A stretch of DNA of 64,000 nt, from contig JAMPFT010000013.1 of NCBI GenBank assembly GCA_023664305.1, positions 1 through 64,000 of the forward strand, in the 5' to 3' direction. Source of the stretch: a bacterium (GTDB taxonomy: Bacteria; Bacillota; Clostridia; Lachnospirales; Lachnospiraceae). Of the stretch, positions 25,876-34,851 are shown piece after piece (within the stretch, counting starts at the first letter, position 1; every line of letters starts with the position of its first letter). The translations under genes were made by a program, and so were the position numbers. A model generated the notes under the pieces. That model had not been told where the DNA came from and made no database searches. It saw only the letters and a program-made list of their open reading frames with translations.

Positions 25876-26589
25876 TCAGATTTGCGCATTGTTTCCGTGT
25901 GAGTCTTTGGCTTCGCCCCTGTCGAGACGGATTCGGCGGATGATTGCCCTCTCCTGATTGTCGATGTGGGTTTTTGCAGCCTGCGCAGCCGTCTCCCGAT
26001 CCTTTTCCACAATGCTTCGATAGATTATTCTATGCTCTTCCACCAGCCTTTCATGCTGGCTGGAGTCCTTTATATATTCAAAACGGTATCGGTACATCTG
26101 CTCCGACAGGTTGTTCACCAGCTGAATCAGCCGCTGGTTACCGGTGGCCTGAACAATGATATCGTGGAGAGCGACGTCCGCCTGGGCAATTTTTTTGGCG
26201 TCGCCGGTGCGCACAGCCGCCTCAAAGGCGTCGCACGCCGTCCGCAGATTTTCCAGCCCCGCGCCCGTGATGCGGTCGCAGGCCAGCTCTGCGCAGAGGG
26301 CATCCAGCGCCCTGCGGACCTCTAAGACGTCGGTCATGCTCTTTTCCGTGATCTGAGCCACTTCCGCGCCCCGCCTCGGGATCATGGTCACCAGTCCCTC
26401 CAGCTCCAGCTTGCGGATGGCTTCGCGGATGGGGGTGCGGCTGACGCCCAGCCGGTTGGCAAGGTGAATCTCCATCAGCCTCTCGCCGGGCTTTAGCTCG
26501 CCGGTGAGGATAGCCTTGCGGAGCGTGTTGAAGACCACATCCCTTAAGGGCAGAAATTCATCCATGTCTGTCTGTAGAAAATCCTGCAT
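25876..26589 (-). CDS. GntR-family regulator, FadR/FCD subgroup
   Basis: A 237-residue transcription factor. The winged HTH occupies residues about 12-75, with GELKPGERLMEIHLANRLGVSRTPIREAIRKLELEGLV. The C-terminal FCD helical domain (about 85-225) shows VRRALDALCAELA, an ADVALHDIIVQATGN segment carrying the metal-binding Asp/His, and EHRIIYRSIVEKD. It probably senses a carboxylate metabolite. ATG 26589 is chosen because GAGGTG lies six bases upstream; a GTG at 26598 is possible. It lies 16 bp downstream of ispE on the same strand, which may indicate cotranscription rather than a functional link. Confidence 0.9.
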   Translation of the reverse strand: MQDFLQTDMDEFLPLRDVVFNTLRKAILTGELKPGERLMEIHLANRLGVSRTPIREAIRKLELEGLVTMIPRRGAEVAQITEKSMTDVLEVRRALDALCAELACDRITGAGLENLRTACDAFEAAVRTGDAKKIAQADVALHDIIVQATGNQRLIQLVNNLSEQMYRYRFEYIKDSSQHERLVEEHRIIYRSIVEKDRETAAQAAKTHIDNQERAIIRRIRLDRGEAKDSHGNNAQI

Positions 26590-26605
26590 GATGCTCACCT
26601 CTTTC

Positions 26606-27463
26606 CTATAACAGTGCGGTCAGAAAGACCTGTTTTGCCTCCGGATCCTGTTTCAGCCTTTCGAAAGCCAGCCGGGCGGTCTCCTCCTGCGTAAAAATAC
26701 CGAATACGGCGGGGCCGCTGCCGCTCATCAGCGAGCCTGCCGCGCCGAGCTTGCGCAGACGCGCCTTTAAGGAGGCGATGACGGGGTGGGCGGGAATTGT
26801 GACGGCCTCCAGGACATTCCCCATGCGGGAGAGAATCCCGGAAAGATTTCCGGCCCTTACGGCGTTCACCATGCCGTCAATATCGGGATGACGCAGGGTC
26901 TCGCATGTGTCAAGCTGTTCATAAACGTATTTGGTGGATACGCTGACGTCAGGTTTTGCGACTACGACATGGCAGACGGGAGCCGGGGGAAGGGCGGTCA
27001 GTTTTTCGCCGATGCCTTCGGCAAGGGCGGTTCCGCCCAGGATACAGTAGGGAACGTCAGCCCCGATCACGGATGAAATTTCCGCCAGCTCCCGGTCGGG
27101 GACGCCAAGTCGGAAAAGGACATTCATGCCCTTCATCACCGCGGCGGCGTCCGCGCTGCCGCCCGCCATACCGGCGGCGATGGGGATTCTCTTCTTCAGG
27201 CGGATTCGCACCCCTTCCTTTACGGAATAGGTTTCCTGCATCAGACGCGCCGCCCGGCAGATCAGATTGTCTTCCCCGACGGACAGTCCGGCGCAGTCCG
27301 CGGTCAGGACGATACCGCTGTCCGCTTTCTCCAGCGACAGTTCGTCGCAGATGCCGACAGTCTGCATCACCGTCTTTATCTCGTGATACCCGTTGGGCAG
27401 CCTGTCGAGCACATCCAGTCCCAGATTGATTTTGGCGTAAGCCTTTACGTCGTATTGATTCAT
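26606..27463 (-). CDS. ispE: 4-diphosphocytidyl-2-C-methyl-D-erythritol kinase
   Basis: A 285-residue GHMP kinase of the MEP isoprenoid pathway, phosphorylating CDP-methylerythritol. Motifs: AYAKINLGLDVL (8-19), PNGYHEI, the GHMP ATP loop PIAAGMAGGSADAAA (about 95-109), and MSGSGPAVFGIF near the C-terminus. ATG 27463 with GAAGGAG upstream gives the canonical N-terminus; the open frame starts 16 codons earlier without an RBS. Confidence 0.94.
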   Translation of the reverse strand: MNQYDVKAYAKINLGLDVLDRLPNGYHEIKTVMQTVGICDELSLEKADSGIVLTADCAGLSVGEDNLICRAARLMQETYSVKEGVRIRLKKRIPIAAGMAGGSADAAAVMKGMNVLFRLGVPDRELAEISSVIGADVPYCILGGTALAEGIGEKLTALPPAPVCHVVVAKPDVSVSTKYVYEQLDTCETLRHPDIDGMVNAVRAGNLSGILSRMGNVLEAVTIPAHPVIASLKARLRKLGAAGSLMSGSGPAVFGIFTQEETARLAFERLKQDPEAKQVFLTALL

Positions 27464-27495
27464 AGGATACTCCTTCGGGAAGATCGGGTTCAACC

Positions 27496-27572
27496 TTGAA
27501 AAAAGCAACATACGCCCGCCATAGCCCCCTGTGAAAAGCGCAAACGTTTTGAACGGGAACCCGTGGCGGGCG
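27496..27572 (-). terminator. Probable terminator between 27.6-kb gene and ispE
   Basis: On the minus strand, ACGCCCGCCA pairs with TGGCGGGCGT across a 42-nt loop that contains its own ACGGGT/ACCCGT hairpin; a T-run (GCTTTTTT) follows at 27496-27503. The large loop makes it less certain than the other terminators. Confidence 0.5.
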
Positions 27573-27598
27573 TCGTAACAAAAGATACGGCATTCGGT

Positions 27599-28075
27599 TT
27601 ATTTCAGAGGCTTTGCGCCGGCCTTCTCCTGAGCGGCCTCCAGCGCGCGCCTGAAGCGGCTCTTTTTCTTTGCCGGGGGAGCCTCCACCTTTCCGTGCAG
27701 TCCCTTTACGCCGAGAACATAGATACCGCTGACGACGGCTTTGACTTCCTTCTTGACGGGAACGGAATCAAAAATCTTTTCGTCGCAGATGAGAGACATG
27801 ATCTGCGGGCCGACCTTAGCCTTGACGATGGGCAGCTTTGTCCCGCGCATGGCCTTTGGCGTCTGATCTATCACCATCTGCGGAAGCCCCGCGTCCCGCA
27901 GCTTCATCCGCTTTTTGTCGATGATCAGCATGGAGACGGTCTGCTTGTTTGCCTCCAGCATCTCCTGCTGTTCGGCCTGCTTTTTCTGAGCCTTTTTGCC
28001 GAGAAAATAGAGTACGGCGATCAGTGCGATGAGTACCACCGCAACGACGATCAAAACGATCATCCATGGTTTCAT
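27599..28075 (-). CDS. Conserved hypothetical single-pass membrane protein
   Basis: A 158-residue protein with an N-terminal transmembrane segment (residues 4-25, MIVLIVVAVVLIALIAVLYFL), a charged linker (GKKAQKKQAEQQEM) and a cytoplasmic soluble part containing QTVSMLIIDKKRMKLRDAGLP and PIVKAKVGPQIMSLICDEKIFD. Known to me only as a conserved clostridial hypothetical. The first TM and polybasic flank predict Nout-Cin topology. RBS CAGGAGGCAT precedes ATG 28075, which sets the start 28 codons inside the open frame. Confidence 0.75.
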   Translation of the reverse strand: MKPWMIVLIVVAVVLIALIAVLYFLGKKAQKKQAEQQEMLEANKQTVSMLIIDKKRMKLRDAGLPQMVIDQTPKAMRGTKLPIVKAKVGPQIMSLICDEKIFDSVPVKKEVKAVVSGIYVLGVKGLHGKVEAPPAKKKSRFRRALEAAQEKAGAKPLK

Positions 28076-28224
28076 AACGATATGCCTCCTGTGTTTGCCT
28101 GTCAGATTTATCCTTTGTTTCATTTTAGCACAGTATGCAGGAAGGAAGCAACAAAACATTTACAGGTTTTTTGCAGATTTTTTTCCGAAATTGTGATATG
28201 CTAATAAAAATCGGGGGATTTGGT

Positions 28225-29688
28225 ATGGATAATATCGGTATGATGTGGGAGATCGTAACGTTTATCGTGGGAAGCCTGCTGTTATGGAACATGTTTTTTG
28301 CCATCGTCATCGTCTTTTTTGAGAGGCGAGACCCGAAGAGCGTCTGGGCCTGGCTGCTTCTGCTGTTTTTTCTGCCGGGTATCGGTTTCGTTTTTTATCT
28401 GTTCCTGGGAGTGGACATGCACAAGCGGAAAATGTTCCGGGCGAAGGAGTTGGAGGATAATCTGCACGAGATCATCCGGGATCAGGAGCTTTCCCTGAAG
28501 GAAGGCTCCGGCGGGACGGAGGAGATTGACGGTTACAGGGATCTGATCGTGTATAACATGAAGGCGGCGGACGCCATATTGCTGCGGGAAAACGATATTG
28601 ATATTTTTACGGACGGCAATCAGAAATTTGAGGCTTTGCTTCAGGATCTGGAAAGCGCGGAGCACTTCATCAATCTGCAATATTATATCATACGCGACGA
28701 CGTCCTGTTCGGACGCATTGCGGAGGTGCTTAGGCGAAAGGCGGCGCAGGGAGTTGCCGTCCGGATCCTTTTTGACGGAATGGGCTGCCGGAGCGTCAGG
28801 CGCGGCTGCTGGAAGCGGCTGGAGGAGGCAGGGATTTGCACGGCGGAATTTTTTCCTGCGATTCTGGGAAGACTGCAGCTTCGAATCAATTACAGGAACC
28901 ACCGCAAGATTGTGGTGATCGACAACCGGGTGGCCTATGTGGGCGGTTTTAATATCGGCAGGGAATACATTGATCTGGATGAGAAATTCGGGCATTGGCG
29001 GGACACGCATTTGAGAATATCCGGATCAGGGGTTTTAGGACTGCAGCTGCGCTTTATTCTGGACTGGAATTACGCGGCGGGGGAGGATCTGTTCGGAAAC
29101 GCGGAGCTGTTTCGGGAGCCGCCTGCGGGAAAGCGGGATCGGTGCGCCCTGCAGATTATCAGCAGCGGCCCTGACAATTCCCTGGAGCAGATTCGGGACA
29201 ATTATGTCCGCCTGATCACGAAAGCGAAAAAGAGCATCTGCATCCAGACGCCTTACTTTATCCCGGATGAGGCTGTGCTGAACTCGCTGCTGATCGCAGT
29301 GCGGTCCGGTATCGAGGTAAATCTGATGATTCCCTGTAAGCCGGATCACCCCTTTGTCTATTGGGCGACTTACTCCTACATGGGGCAGCTTCTTGGCGCG
29401 GGAGCAAACTGTTATACTTATGACAACGGATTTCTGCACAGCAAAGGTATCGTTGTGGACGGGGAAATTTTCTGCTACGGGACGGCCAACATGGATATCC
29501 GCAGCTTTGCCCTGAACTTTGAGGTGAACGCCATCGTGTACAGCAAAAAGAAAGCGGAGGAGATGGAACGGATTTTCCGCTCGGATCTTGTACACTGCAC
29601 CCGGATCACCAGGGACAGCTACGCCGCCAGAAGCCTGAAGATTCGCTTTAAGGAGCAGATGTGCAGACTGATGTCGCCGCTGTTGTAA
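28225..29688 (+). CDS. cls: Cardiolipin synthase
   Basis: A 487-residue phospholipase-D-superfamily enzyme that condenses two phosphatidylglycerols into cardiolipin. Two N-terminal TM segments (about 7-33 and 40-60), then two HKD motifs: NHRKIVVIDNRVAYVGGFN near 230 and HSKGIVVDGEIFCYGTANMD near 415. The C-terminus is basic. ATG 28225 follows CGGGGGA. Length is normal for the family. Divergent from the small membrane-protein gene at 27599; probably monocistronic. Confidence 0.93.
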   Translation: MDNIGMMWEIVTFIVGSLLLWNMFFAIVIVFFERRDPKSVWAWLLLLFFLPGIGFVFYLFLGVDMHKRKMFRAKELEDNLHEIIRDQELSLKEGSGGTEEIDGYRDLIVYNMKAADAILLRENDIDIFTDGNQKFEALLQDLESAEHFINLQYYIIRDDVLFGRIAEVLRRKAAQGVAVRILFDGMGCRSVRRGCWKRLEEAGICTAEFFPAILGRLQLRINYRNHRKIVVIDNRVAYVGGFNIGREYIDLDEKFGHWRDTHLRISGSGVLGLQLRFILDWNYAAGEDLFGNAELFREPPAGKRDRCALQIISSGPDNSLEQIRDNYVRLITKAKKSICIQTPYFIPDEAVLNSLLIAVRSGIEVNLMIPCKPDHPFVYWATYSYMGQLLGAGANCYTYDNGFLHSKGIVVDGEIFCYGTANMDIRSFALNFEVNAIVYSKKKAEEMERIFRSDLVHCTRITRDSYAARSLKIRFKEQMCRLMSPLL

Positions 29689-29833
29689 TTGCAAAATGCG
29701 CGGCGGTATGGTAAGGTAGGAAGGGAGCGGAAACCGCCGAAGCCGTTTTAAGGCGTAAAAAGGCGTCGGCGCGTCTGAACAGACAGGCACGGACTGCCGA
29801 AAAATAAGGGAAAGAAAAAGGAGAGTGAAGGCG

Positions 29834-31225
29834 ATGGAATTAACGGATATCAGAAAGCTTTACCGCAGCAGCGGGGAGTATATCGACAGGGAGGTGACCG
29901 TCGGCGGCTGGGTGCGCAGCAACAGAGATTCTAAGAATTTCGGCTTTTTAGTGATCAACGACGGTACTTTCTTTGAGCCGCTGCAGGTGGTGTACGGGGA
30001 GAAGCTTCCCAATTTTCAGGAGCTGTGCAGGCTGAACGTAGGAACGGCGGTGATTGTAAGGGGAACGATCGTGGCGACCCCGGACGCGAAGCAGCCCTTT
30101 GAGATGCAGGCGGGGGAGGTATCGGTGGAGGGGGCGTCCACCGCGGACTACCCGCTCCAGAAAAAGAGGCATTCCTTCGAGTATCTCAGGACGATATCCC
30201 ATCTGCGCCCCAGGACCAATACGTTCCAGGCGGTATTCCGTGTGCGTTCTCTGATTGCGTACGCGATCCATAGCTTTTTTATGGAGAGAGGCTTTGTCTA
30301 TGTCCATACGCCGTTAATCACGGGAAGCGACTGCGAGGGGGCCGGAGAGATGTTTCAGGTCACCACGCTGGATCTGGAGAATGTTCCGCGCACCGAGGAG
30401 GGCGGCATTGACTTTACGCAGGATTTCTTCGGAAAGCCCGCGAACCTGACCGTCAGCGGACAGCTGAACGGCGAGACCTACGCTATGGCCTTTAAGAATA
30501 TTTATACCTTCGGTCCTACCTTCCGGGCGGAAAATTCCAATACCACGCGCCATGCGGCGGAATTTTGGATGATCGAGCCGGAGATGGCCTTTGCGGATCT
30601 GAAGGACGATATGATGCTGGCGGAGAGCATGTTGAAATATATCATCCGCTATGTGCTGGAAAATGCGCCGGAGGAAATGACCTTCTTTAACCAGTTTGTG
30701 GACAAGGGACTGATCGAAAGGCTCCGGCATGTGGCGGAATCCGATTTCGGCCATGTGACTTACACGGAGGCCATTGAGATTCTGGAGAAAAATAATGACG
30801 CATTTGATTACAAGGTTTTCTGGGGATGCGATCTGCAGACCGAGCATGAGCGCTATCTGACGGAGGAGGTATTTAAGCGCCCGGTGTTTGTGACGGATTA
30901 TCCCAAAGAGATCAAGGCGTTTTACATGAAGCTCAACGAGGACGGAAAAACCGTCGCGGCCATGGACTGTCTTGTGCCCGGGATCGGAGAGATCATCGGC
31001 GGCAGCCAGAGGGAGGATAAGCTGGAGGTGCTGGAGCAGAGGATGGAGGAGCTTGGCCTGAAGAAGGAGGATTACGGGTTTTATCTGGACCTGAGAAGGT
31101 ACGGCTCCGCGCGCCACGCGGGGTTTGGCCTGGGCTTTGAGAGATGCGTGATGTATCTGACGGGCATGGGCAATATCCGCGACGTCATTCCTTTCCCCAG
31201 AACGGTAAAAAACTGCGAACTGTAA
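29834..31225 (+). CDS. asnS: Asparaginyl-tRNA synthetase
   Basis: A 463-residue class IIb synthetase. N-terminal OB-fold anticodon-binding domain (about 15-115, [21 protein letters not shown]), then the catalytic domain with motif 2 [21 protein letters not shown] and motif 3 [15 protein letters not shown]. The phrase [15 protein letters not shown] is typical of AsnS. ATG 29834 is preferred over GTG 29825 for RBS spacing from AAGGAG. I looked for a T-box leader in the 145-bp gap after cls and saw none. Confidence 0.95.
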   Translation: MELTDIRKLYRSSGEYIDREVTVGGWVRSNRDSKNFGFLVINDGTFFEPLQVVYGEKLPNFQELCRLNVGTAVIVRGTIVATPDAKQPFEMQAGEVSVEGASTADYPLQKKRHSFEYLRTISHLRPRTNTFQAVFRVRSLIAYAIHSFFMERGFVYVHTPLITGSDCEGAGEMFQVTTLDLENVPRTEEGGIDFTQDFFGKPANLTVSGQLNGETYAMAFKNIYTFGPTFRAENSNTTRHAAEFWMIEPEMAFADLKDDMMLAESMLKYIIRYVLENAPEEMTFFNQFVDKGLIERLRHVAESDFGHVTYTEAIEILEKNNDAFDYKVFWGCDLQTEHERYLTEEVFKRPVFVTDYPKEIKAFYMKLNEDGKTVAAMDCLVPGIGEIIGGSQREDKLEVLEQRMEELGLKKEDYGFYLDLRRYGSARHAGFGLGFERCVMYLTGMGNIRDVIPFPRTVKNCEL

Positions 31226-31257
31226 CTGATAAACAAAAATTAATTTTTTGAGAGATG

Positions 31258-31289
31258 AAAAGCATGCCGAAATGTGGTATGCTTTTTTT
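31258..31289 (+). terminator. Terminator of asnS
   Basis: AAAGCATGCC pairs with GGTATGCTTT (one G-T wobble) and is followed by a T-run, 32 nt after the asnS stop. Confidence 0.8.
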
Positions 31290-31337
31290 GAACAGGAAAT
31301 TCGAACGCAGCAGAGGCGTCGCGGAGGGACGTTTTTT

Positions 31338-32552
31338 ATGATGAGAAACAGAGGAAAAAAATTCGGGAAATACATTTACTTTTTGGCGATCGCCGGTCTG
31401 ACTGCCGCCACGCTGTCTTCCGCCGTCCCGGAGCCTATGGTGACGAAGGCGACTTCCATCGGCGAGGTGCAGGACAACATTACCCGGCATGAAAACGAGC
31501 TGAATGCGCTGAACCAGCAGATCGCCGACCTGGAGGATGAGCAGGATCTGATCGAAGAGCAGATTGCGGATCTGAACGCGGAAATCATCAACACCATGGC
31601 AAGTATCGACCTTTTGGCGGAGGAGATTGCCGAAAAGACGGAGGAGATCGTTCAGAAGCAGGCGCAGATCGAAGCGACGCAGGCGGAGTACGACGCGGCC
31701 GTGGTCCGTGAGGAAAATCAGCGGCAGAGTATGATCGACAGCACACGCATGGTGTATGAGAACAACGACGCGTCTTATCTGTCGGCGATGCTGGAGGGAA
31801 AGGGACTGGCCGATATCCTGAATCAGATGGATTATATCGAGAGAGTTTACGAGTACAGCGTGAACCGACTGAACGAATTTGTGACGACGAAAAATCAGGT
31901 GCATGATTTATGGGATCAGCTGGAGCTGGAAAAGGCCGGCCTGGATCAGGACAGAGCCAATCTGGAAGAAGATCAGGCGGTTATGGAAAGCCTGAAGGAA
32001 GATCTGAACGGGAAGCTGGCGAAGAAAAAGCGGGAGTCCGAAAATTACGAGGCGGAAATCAAAAAGGCGCAGAAGGAGGCTGCCGCGGCGAAAAAGCAGC
32101 TGCAGCAGGACAAGCAGAAGCTGAAGCAGCTCCAGGCGGCGCAGAACGCCGCGAACATGACCATCGCCACGACCAGCTACACCTCCCTGATTGACAGCGC
32201 CGTGGGAAGCGACCAGGGAAAGAGGATCGCAAAATATGCCTGTCAGTTCGTGGGAAATCCCTATGTGGCCGGCGGAACGAGCCTGACCAACGGAGCGGAC
32301 TGTTCCGGGTTTACTTACAAGATCTACCAGAATTTCGGATACAGCATCCCCAGGACGTCTTATCTGCAGCGCAGCGCCGGGAAAGAAGTTTCCTACGCGG
32401 AGGCCCAGCCCGGGGACCTGATCTGCTACGACGGGCATGTGGCTATGTATATCGGCGGCGGTATGATCGTGCATGCCAGCAGCGCAAAGACGGGAATCAA
32501 GGTCAGCAGGGCGCAGTACAGGACGATTTTGTCCGTGAGGCGGATCATATAA
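31338..32552 (+). CDS. Secreted peptidoglycan hydrolase, coiled coil + NlpC/P60
   Basis: A 404-residue secreted enzyme. Signal peptide at the N-terminus (RGKKFGKYIYFLAIAGLTAATLSSA). Residues about 45-280 form two long coiled coils rich in Glu, Gln and Lys, similar to the PcsB/CwlO-type regulatory region. The C-terminal NlpC/P60 domain (about 290-404) has catalytic Cys in NGADCSGFTY, His in GHVAMYIGGG and a following HASS. It should cleave D-Glu-meso-DAP-type stem peptide bonds. Coiled-coil proteins of this kind are usually activated by FtsEX. ATG 31338 lies after GCGGAGGGAC. Confidence 0.92.
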   Translation: MMRNRGKKFGKYIYFLAIAGLTAATLSSAVPEPMVTKATSIGEVQDNITRHENELNALNQQIADLEDEQDLIEEQIADLNAEIINTMASIDLLAEEIAEKTEEIVQKQAQIEATQAEYDAAVVREENQRQSMIDSTRMVYENNDASYLSAMLEGKGLADILNQMDYIERVYEYSVNRLNEFVTTKNQVHDLWDQLELEKAGLDQDRANLEEDQAVMESLKEDLNGKLAKKKRESENYEAEIKKAQKEAAAAKKQLQQDKQKLKQLQAAQNAANMTIATTSYTSLIDSAVGSDQGKRIAKYACQFVGNPYVAGGTSLTNGADCSGFTYKIYQNFGYSIPRTSYLQRSAGKEVSYAEAQPGDLICYDGHVAMYIGGGMIVHASSAKTGIKVSRAQYRTILSVRRII

Positions 32553-32564
32553 GGAGGAGCCGGG

Positions 32565-33404
32565 ATGCTGAGAATAGGCTGTCATCTTTCTTCCGCCAAA
32601 GGTTTTTCTGCCATGGCGGAGGCCGCGGAAGCCATCGGGGCCACGACGTTTCAGTTTTTTACCAGAAATCCCCGGGGCGGGGCTGCGAAGGAGTGGCGGG
32701 ATGAGGATATCCAAAGGATGCTGGAGCGCTTTGAACAGGCGGGAATTGCCCGGCCTCTGGCGCACGCGCCCTATACGCTGAATCCCTGTGCAAAGGAGGA
32801 GCGAACCCGGCAGTTTGCGCTGGAAACCCTTTCCGACGATCTGCACAGACTGGAGAAGATTCCCGGCGTGATGTACAATTTTCATCCGGGGAGCCATGTG
32901 GGGCAGGGGTCCGAGGAGGGGATCCGTCTGATCGCAGATGCGCTGAACAGGACGCTTTGGGAAGATATGCATACAAAGGTGCTGCTGGAGACCATGGCGG
33001 GCAAGGGGAGCGAGGTGGGCCGCAGCTTTGAGGAGCTGAGAGCCGTTATCGACAAAGTAGAGCTCGGGGATAAGGTGGGAGTCTGTCTGGATACCTGCCA
33101 TGTGTGGGATGCAGGCTACGATATCGCAGAGCATCTGGATCAGGTGCTGGAGGAATTTCAGCGGACGGTAGGACTCAACCGTCTGCAGGCGGTACACCTG
33201 AATGATTCCATGAACCCATGCGGAGCCCGCAGGGACAGGCACCAGAAGATCGGGCAGGGATATTTGGGGCTTGAAGCCTTCCGGCGCATTGTGACGCATC
33301 CGAAGCTGAAGGGTCTGCCGTTTTATCTGGAGACGCCCAACGAACCGGAGGGTTATCGGGCGGAAATTGAGCTGCTGCGGGAGATGGCGGAAGCCGGAGA
33401 ATAG
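32565..33404 (+). CDS. nfo: Endonuclease IV (AP endonuclease)
   Basis: A 279-residue AP-endonuclease-family-2 protein (xylose-isomerase-like TIM barrel) that cuts at abasic sites in base excision repair. Zinc ligands appear in [41 protein letters not shown] and RHQKIGQG. It starts 12 bp after the hydrolase stop with AAGGAGGA, so the two may share a transcript although they are functionally unrelated. Confidence 0.95.
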   Translation: MLRIGCHLSSAKGFSAMAEAAEAIGATTFQFFTRNPRGGAAKEWRDEDIQRMLERFEQAGIARPLAHAPYTLNPCAKEERTRQFALETLSDDLHRLEKIPGVMYNFHPGSHVGQGSEEGIRLIADALNRTLWEDMHTKVLLETMAGKGSEVGRSFEELRAVIDKVELGDKVGVCLDTCHVWDAGYDIAEHLDQVLEEFQRTVGLNRLQAVHLNDSMNPCGARRDRHQKIGQGYLGLEAFRRIVTHPKLKGLPFYLETPNEPEGYRAEIELLREMAEAGE

Positions 33405-33413
33405 AAAACCGGG

Positions 33414-33441
33414 TTGCCTTTTGCGGAATAAGTGGTAAAAT
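33414..33441 (+). promoter_or_regulatory. Promoter of trkAH
   Basis: TTGCCT (33414-33419), 16-bp spacer, TAAAAT (33436-33441), 36 bp upstream of the trkA start. Confidence 0.55.
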
Positions 33442-33477
33442 AGTCTGTAGAAATATATTTGCGGAGGAAGTGAGACC

Positions 33478-34836
33478 GTGAAGATCATAATTGCCGGAGA
33501 CGGCAAAATGGGAGCCGTCCTGACGCGGCAGCTGTCATCGGAGGGAGACGACCTGACGCTGATCGATTCCGATTCCAGGGCGCTGGAGTCCAGCGAGGAA
33601 CGGTATGATATTATGGTGGTGCAGGGAAACTGCGCCTCAAAGGATGTGCTGCTTCAGGCGGGTGCAAAGGACGCGGAGCTTTTGATTGCGGCGACGGGCG
33701 CCGACGAAGTGAATCTGCTGTGCTGCATGACTGCCCACAGCCTGAACCCGAATATCCATACCATCGCCCGGGTGAGAAATCCGGAGTATACAGATCAGAT
33801 CTATGAGATGAGCGAGATGTTTGCTTTATCCATGGCGGTAAATCCGGAAAAGCAGGCGGCGGCTGAGGTGGCGAGGCTTCTGCGCTATCCGGGTTTTTTG
33901 AAGCGGGATACTTTTGCCAGAAGCCGAACGGAGATCGTGGAGCTGCGGATCGAGAGCAGCAGCAAGCTCTGCAATGTGGCGCTGAACGATATGTACGGCA
34001 TCGTCAAATGCAGGATTCTGGTTTGCGCGGTGCTCAGAAGCGGCAAGGCGATAGCGCCGGACGGTAATTTTGTCCTGAGGGAGGGCGATCGGATCTTCGT
34101 GACGGCCTCCACGGAAACGCTTACGGTGCTGTTGAAGAATCTGGGTGTGATTACCCATAAGGTGAAGCGGGTGATTCTGTGCGGCGGCGGGCGGCTCAGC
34201 TATTATCTGGCAAGGCAGCTCCAGCGGACGGGGATCAGAGTACAGCTCATAGAGCGCGATCTTGACCGATGCAACCAGCTGGCGGCCTCTCTTCCGGAAA
34301 CCTGCATTATCCACGGCGATGCCAGCAGCCAGTTTTTGCTGGAGAGCGAGGGAATCTCGGACTGCGACGCCCTGGTGACGATGACGGGGCTGGACGAGCT
34401 GAATATGGTGATATCTCTGTACGGAACAGGCTGCGGCGTGCCGCAGGTCATCACAAAGCTGGGCCGTATGGATAACACAAACATTTTGGGGAATCTGGCT
34501 CTGGGAAGCGTGATCAGTCCCAAGGAGCTTTGCTGCAACACCATCGTGCGGTATGTGCGCGCTATGAAAAATCAGACCGGCGCGGCGCTGACGATGCACA
34601 CGATTGCGGACGGACAGGCGGAGGCTATGGAATTTCTGGCGGATGAAAATACGCTGCACTGCGGCGAACCGTTAAAAAATATCAGACTGAAAAAGGGTGT
34701 TCTGGTGGCAAGCATTACAAAGGGAGCCAGAGAAGAAATCCCCAACGGAGATTCCTTTTTTAACCGGGGCGACACGGTGATCATTGTGACCAACGGCGGA
34801 AAAGGGATTTATCAGTTGAACGATATTTTTGAGTGA
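33478..34836 (+). CDS. trkA: Potassium uptake regulatory subunit TrkA
   Basis: A 452-residue cytoplasmic protein with two RCK_N-RCK_C repeats. The first Rossmann motif is IIAGDGKMG (4-11); the second, ILCGGGRLS near 228, has Ser in place of the last Gly. It binds NAD(H) or nucleotide and gates TrkH. GTG 33478 follows GCGGAGGAAGTGAGA. trkH begins 15 bp after its stop, a standard two-gene operon. Confidence 0.94.
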   Translation: MKIIIAGDGKMGAVLTRQLSSEGDDLTLIDSDSRALESSEERYDIMVVQGNCASKDVLLQAGAKDAELLIAATGADEVNLLCCMTAHSLNPNIHTIARVRNPEYTDQIYEMSEMFALSMAVNPEKQAAAEVARLLRYPGFLKRDTFARSRTEIVELRIESSSKLCNVALNDMYGIVKCRILVCAVLRSGKAIAPDGNFVLREGDRIFVTASTETLTVLLKNLGVITHKVKRVILCGGGRLSYYLARQLQRTGIRVQLIERDLDRCNQLAASLPETCIIHGDASSQFLLESEGISDCDALVTMTGLDELNMVISLYGTGCGVPQVITKLGRMDNTNILGNLALGSVISPKELCCNTIVRYVRAMKNQTGAALTMHTIADGQAEAMEFLADENTLHCGEPLKNIRLKKGVLVASITKGAREEIPNGDSFFNRGDTVIIVTNGGKGIYQLNDIFE

Positions 34837-34851
34837 TGGGTGAGGTTTGCC

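Noticed and set aside
29690-29833. A T-box leader before asnS
   Set aside because: The gap is only about 145 bp and I find no specifier loop or antiterminator T-box sequence.
31908-33506. A 532-codon open frame on the minus strand
   Set aside because: Antisense to the NlpC/P60 gene and nfo, both of which have full motif support; its composition is shadow-like and it lacks an RBS.
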